DNA of 64,000 nt from Nitrospira sp. (GTDB taxonomy: Bacteria > Nitrospirota > Nitrospiria > Nitrospirales > Nitrospiraceae): the NCBI GenBank assembly GCA_005239465.1, contig SPAW01000023.1, positions 23,791-87,790 of the forward strand, written 5' to 3'. Positions 61,676-64,000 of this stretch are shown piece by piece. Each line of letters begins with the position of its first letter. The stretch's first letter is position 1. Made by a program: the position numbers and the translations under genes. The notes under the pieces were generated by a model. That model had not been told where the DNA came from. It saw only the letters and a program-made list of their open reading frames with translations, and ran no database searches.

Positions 61676-61873
61676 TTAGGAGTTCACGGCTTTCCTGGTT
61701 CGGTCGCGGATCCACTGTTCCAGATCCGTACGTACGAATCGCCATTCTTTTCCAAGCTTGAAGGCGGGAATCTGCCGCCTCTGTAAGTAGCGATAGAGCG
61801 TACGCGGGGTAATCTTCAGGAAGCGGCAGGTTTCCGCCACCGTCATCAATTCGCTCTTCGGGGCTGTCCCCAT
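61676..61873 (-). CDS. Helix-turn-helix DNA-binding protein (excisionase/MerR-like)
   Basis: 65 residues. LMTVAETCRFLKITPRTLYRYLQRRQIPAFKLGKEWRFVRTDLEQWI is the whole winged-helix excisionase-type domain (here in pieces: TVAETCRFLKITPRTLYRYL and KLGKEWRF). Its position before mraZ and its own promoter make it a possible partner regulator. No integrase next to it, so a phage origin is not required. The start is ATG 61873 or GTG 61876. Confidence 0.85.
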   Translation of the reverse strand: MGTAPKSELMTVAETCRFLKITPRTLYRYLQRRQIPAFKLGKEWRFVRTDLEQWIRDRTRKAVNS

Positions 61874-61928
61874 CACGCCACCTGTTGTCGTCGTTGTGGA
61901 GGATCATACGACTCCCAGCAATGAGCGT

Positions 61929-61956
61929 ATTCTAGGGATCACAGAGGAAATGTCAA
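61929..61956 (-). promoter_or_regulatory. Promoter of the HTH-mraZ-rusA operon
   Basis: On the minus strand: TTGACA (61956-61951), 16 nt, TAGAAT (61934-61929). About 50 nt before the HTH start. Confidence 0.6.
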
Positions 61957-61979
61957 GTGAAAATGTATGACAATGCCTG

Positions 61980-62324
61980 TCACAGGCTGTCAGTACCGTC
62001 TGTTATTCCCCCATCATCTCCGGCCTGATCCATCATGGCCTCCACGTCATCGCCCACATCTTCACCCATCTCTTCACCCATTTTTTTCATCAATCGAGCA
62101 ACGCTCTGCGGATCATTTTCATCGAGGCCGCCAAGGTTGCCGGGGTCTGCCAGTGATTCGAGCCGGGCCTCCTCTGATTTGGGAGCGGCAAATCGCGATA
62201 GCAGGCGGTCCACCTTTGAACTACCGCAATGTCGGCAGCCGGCTGGAGCAGGATTACGGAGGTTCAAGACCAAGATGGAACTGCGCTTCCTGCAATCCTG
62301 ACACAAGTACTCATAAATCGGCAT
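61980..62324 (-). CDS. FmdB-family zinc ribbon protein
   Basis: 114 residues. MPIYEYLCQDCRKRSSILV with Cys8 and Cys11, then CRHCGSSKVDRLLSRF with the second pair. The C-terminal 50 residues are acidic, with EMGEDVGDDVEAMMDQAGDD, unlike the member at 20513. It lies 3 bp after comF in the same operon. Confidence 0.88.
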   Translation of the reverse strand: MPIYEYLCQDCRKRSSILVLNLRNPAPAGCRHCGSSKVDRLLSRFAAPKSEEARLESLADPGNLGGLDENDPQSVARLMKKMGEEMGEDVGDDVEAMMDQAGDDGGITDGTDSL

Positions 62325-62327
62325 GGA

Positions 62328-63106
62328 TCAACCTCCGAGCAGTCCCACTGTGTGGTGAGTTTGCTGTGCAAGGATACGGTCGGGAACCGTACTCGCATCC
62401 ACTGTTCGCCCCAAGGTCAGAACGAACACATCGCCAGATCCGGCCTTGCGCAGGGTCTTCGCACATTCATTCACCGTGGCGCCGGTGGTGAACACGTCGT
62501 CAATCAATAGAATTCGTTTGCCTGCGATCGATCCAGGATGGCGCAGGGCAAACGCACCGCGGAGATTCTTCAGTCGGCCTTTTCGAGAGAGCGTGGTCTG
62601 CGCCGGTGACGGAGCGATCCGGATCAGATCGGTAAAGGAGACGGGCGTATCGAGATGACGTCCGATCCGATCGGCCAGGAGCAGCGACTGATTGAACTCT
62701 CGCTCACGCAGCCGCTGGATATGCAGAGGCACGGGCATGATGAGATCCAGGGAATCGAGCGGAGGAAGTCGGTCGATCATGAGACGGGCAAGCGGTAATG
62801 CCAACGCGACTTTCCCCCTGTACTTGAATAAGCAGATGGCATCTTGGAGCGGAGGCAGGTAGGGATAGAGGGTCCAGGCTTTGGTATAGAAGGGCGGGCG
62901 CTCGGCACAGGATTGACAGACATGGTTCGGGCTATAGGCTGTCGCAACCGGCGATGTAAAGGGGCGGTCGCACCGGGCACAGCGAGAATGGGTCAGCGAG
63001 GAAATGGTCCCCCAGCAGACGGCGCAGAAGAGGGGGATCGGGTCATCGGTCAGTGGATCGCCTGGCGCATGAATCCTGGTACAGATTCGGAGAGGGATCG
63101 AGTCAT
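62328..63106 (-). pseudogene. ComF-family amidophosphoribosyltransferase-like protein, N-terminus frameshifted
   Basis: The body is ComF: FCAVCW and SRCARCDRPF zinc fingers, HVCQSCAERPPFYTKAW, AICLFKYRGKVA, PVPLHIQRLREREFNQS, and the PRPP loop LLIDDVFTTGATVNEC. The body frame has no ATG, GTG or TTG start. A good start (ATG 63106 with AGGA upstream) opens another frame, reading MTRSLSESVPGFMRQAIH and then stop. Expected family order is ...RQAIH-LLFP..C..CG-DPLTDD. A deletion of about 40 bp between two copies of GGCGATCCAC would join the frames this way and remove the first CxxC. Alternatively an ATT (63074) or CTG (63053) start could be used. Confidence 0.85.
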
Positions 63107-63269
63107 GAGCAAATCCTATAAACGGTTGAGTATTGGATGGTCTCTTTATGGTGGATGACTGTGTTCTGTCAAGGTTGTCGCCTTCTAAACGGTTATGTTA
63201 TACGAATGCGGCAGTGCGATGACGGGTAGGTTGACATCTGGTTGGCCTACAGATCCGTGAGTTCCTCCC

Positions 63270-63968
63270 ATGGTTATACTAAAACAGCTTTCAAAAACCT
63301 ACTCGCGAGGCGAGGCCACCGTAGTCGCGTTGCACGATGTGAATCTGGAGATACGGCGAGGAGAATTTTGTGCGTTCGTAGGGCCGAGCGGGTGCGGCAA
63401 AAGCACGCTCTTGAATCTCATTGCGGGCTTGGACCGACCCACATCAGGAGACATTCTGATCGATGAGAAGTCCACCCAGAACTTGACCAGCCATGAATGG
63501 ACGAAGATCAGGCGTGAGAGTATCGGCATTGTCTTTCAAGCGTTCCATCTGATCCATGGGCTCACGGCAGAGGAGAATATCGCGCTTCCGTTGATGCTGC
63601 GTGGTGACGGTGGACGCAACGTGGCCATGCGGGTCGACGAGGTGTTAGACATGGTCGGAATGAGACGTCGGCGGCATCATCGGCCAGGCGAGCTGTCAGG
63701 CGGCGAACAGCAGCGCGTAGCGATCGCGAGGGCATTGGCGCATCGACCGCGCCTCTTGCTGGCGGACGAGCCGACGGGGAACATCGACTCGCATCAGGGA
63801 GCAAACATCATGGCACTCATCAGGACTTTGGCGAAGGCGGGAGAGCAGACCGTTTTGCTGGTCACCCACAGCACACATGCGGCGCAGACTGCCGACTACA
63901 CATGGACGATGCAAGATGGCAGGCTTGTCGCACGAACCGAGCGGGTGTCCGAACTGGTAGCTTCATGA
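63270..63968 (+). CDS. ABC transporter ATP-binding protein (LolD/MacB type)
   Basis: 232 residues. Walker [36 protein letters not shown], signature [15 protein letters not shown], Walker [19 protein letters not shown]. It couples to a FtsX-like permease that starts 4 bp inside its end, which fits a lipoprotein-release or export system. The region upstream (63107-63269) holds the divergent start for comF; no clear promoter seen. Confidence 0.92.
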   Translation: MVILKQLSKTYSRGEATVVALHDVNLEIRRGEFCAFVGPSGCGKSTLLNLIAGLDRPTSGDILIDEKSTQNLTSHEWTKIRRESIGIVFQAFHLIHGLTAEENIALPLMLRGDGGRNVAMRVDEVLDMVGMRRRRHHRPGELSGGEQQRVAIARALAHRPRLLLADEPTGNIDSHQGANIMALIRTLAKAGEQTVLLVTHSTHAAQTADYTWTMQDGRLVARTERVSELVAS

Positions 63969-64000
63969 CGGACCTATCGACTATTATCGCCGGCGTAAAG
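63965..64000 (+). CDS. Start of ABC transporter permease (3' end outside window)
   Basis: ATG 63965 overlaps the ATPase stop as ATGA. Only 12 codons are visible ([12 protein letters not shown]). Position suggests a FtsX/MacB-type permease; the sequence is too short to confirm. Confidence 0.5.
   Translation, partial: MTDLSTIIAGVK

Overview
The window looks like a chromosomal segment of a Nitrospira-like (Nitrospirota) bacterium. This is an inference from gene content and order: split pyruvate carboxylase, citrate synthase, class II fumarase and malic enzyme; a hemE-hemH-hemY block; aroQ-efp-accB-accC; many conserved small proteins; and palindromic intergenic repeats. No rRNA, tRNA, CRISPR array, prophage or transposase gene was recognised. 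Nearly all of it is ordinary housekeeping coding sequence, so the interest lies in broken genes, dispersed repeats and start sites.

Layout. 1-9900: end of a malic enzyme, a J-domain protein, RNase D, a degenerate GGDEF membrane protein, an ArsC-like protein, citrate synthase, Hsp20 and fumarase. 9875-10775: gene-free, with hairpins. 10776-20833 (minus strand): three small genes, tenA, sthA, a one-cysteine thiol peroxidase lipoprotein, an alpha/beta hydrolase, the two pyruvate carboxylase subunits, an IPT/TIG protein, a PstS-like protein and an FmdB protein. 21002-29610: small proteins, an EamA transporter, a fatty acid desaturase, hemE-hemH-hemY and a probably foreign, internally deleted cyclopropane-fatty-acid synthase. 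30931-38598: radA (frameshifted) - lipoprotein - tsaB - rimI - DUF465 - tatC - beta-propeller - cyclophilin - lipoprotein. 38745-43471: two glycosyltransferases, a ferredoxin-NADP reductase-like flavoprotein and NAD kinase. 43725-53714: clpC, tsaD, hflX, nth, yicC, gmk, rpoZ, coaBC and a TPR protein, mostly overlapping. 53821-56859: aroQ-efp-accB-accC. 57238-60578: a MacAB-type efflux operon. 60596-63106 (minus strand): HTH protein, mraZ, rusA, then comF (frameshifted) and fmdB. The window ends in a LolD/MacB-type ABC transporter.

How the genes work together: the metabolic genes supply oxaloacetate, citrate, malate and fumarate interconversion plus malonyl-CoA for lipids. TsaB, TsaD and RimI serve tRNA t6A and ribosome modification. 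EF-P, HflX, RpoZ, Gmk and ClpC belong to translation, transcription and protein quality control. Five well-spaced promoters share TTGACN/TTGTAC -35 boxes, and four of them have a TAGAAT -10 box, which suggests the housekeeping sigma preference of this genome.

Most notable observations: (1) three genes (cfa, radA, comF) each appear to have lost a short internal segment exactly where short direct repeats would be expected; (2) MITE-like elements whose terminal inverted repeats provide the stop codons of the neighbouring genes; (3) two lipoprotein signal peptides encoded inside copies of a palindromic repeat; (4) hflX apparently starting at ATT; (5) a nearly leaderless hemE promoter; (6) a compact three-gene cluster of small uncharacterised proteins.
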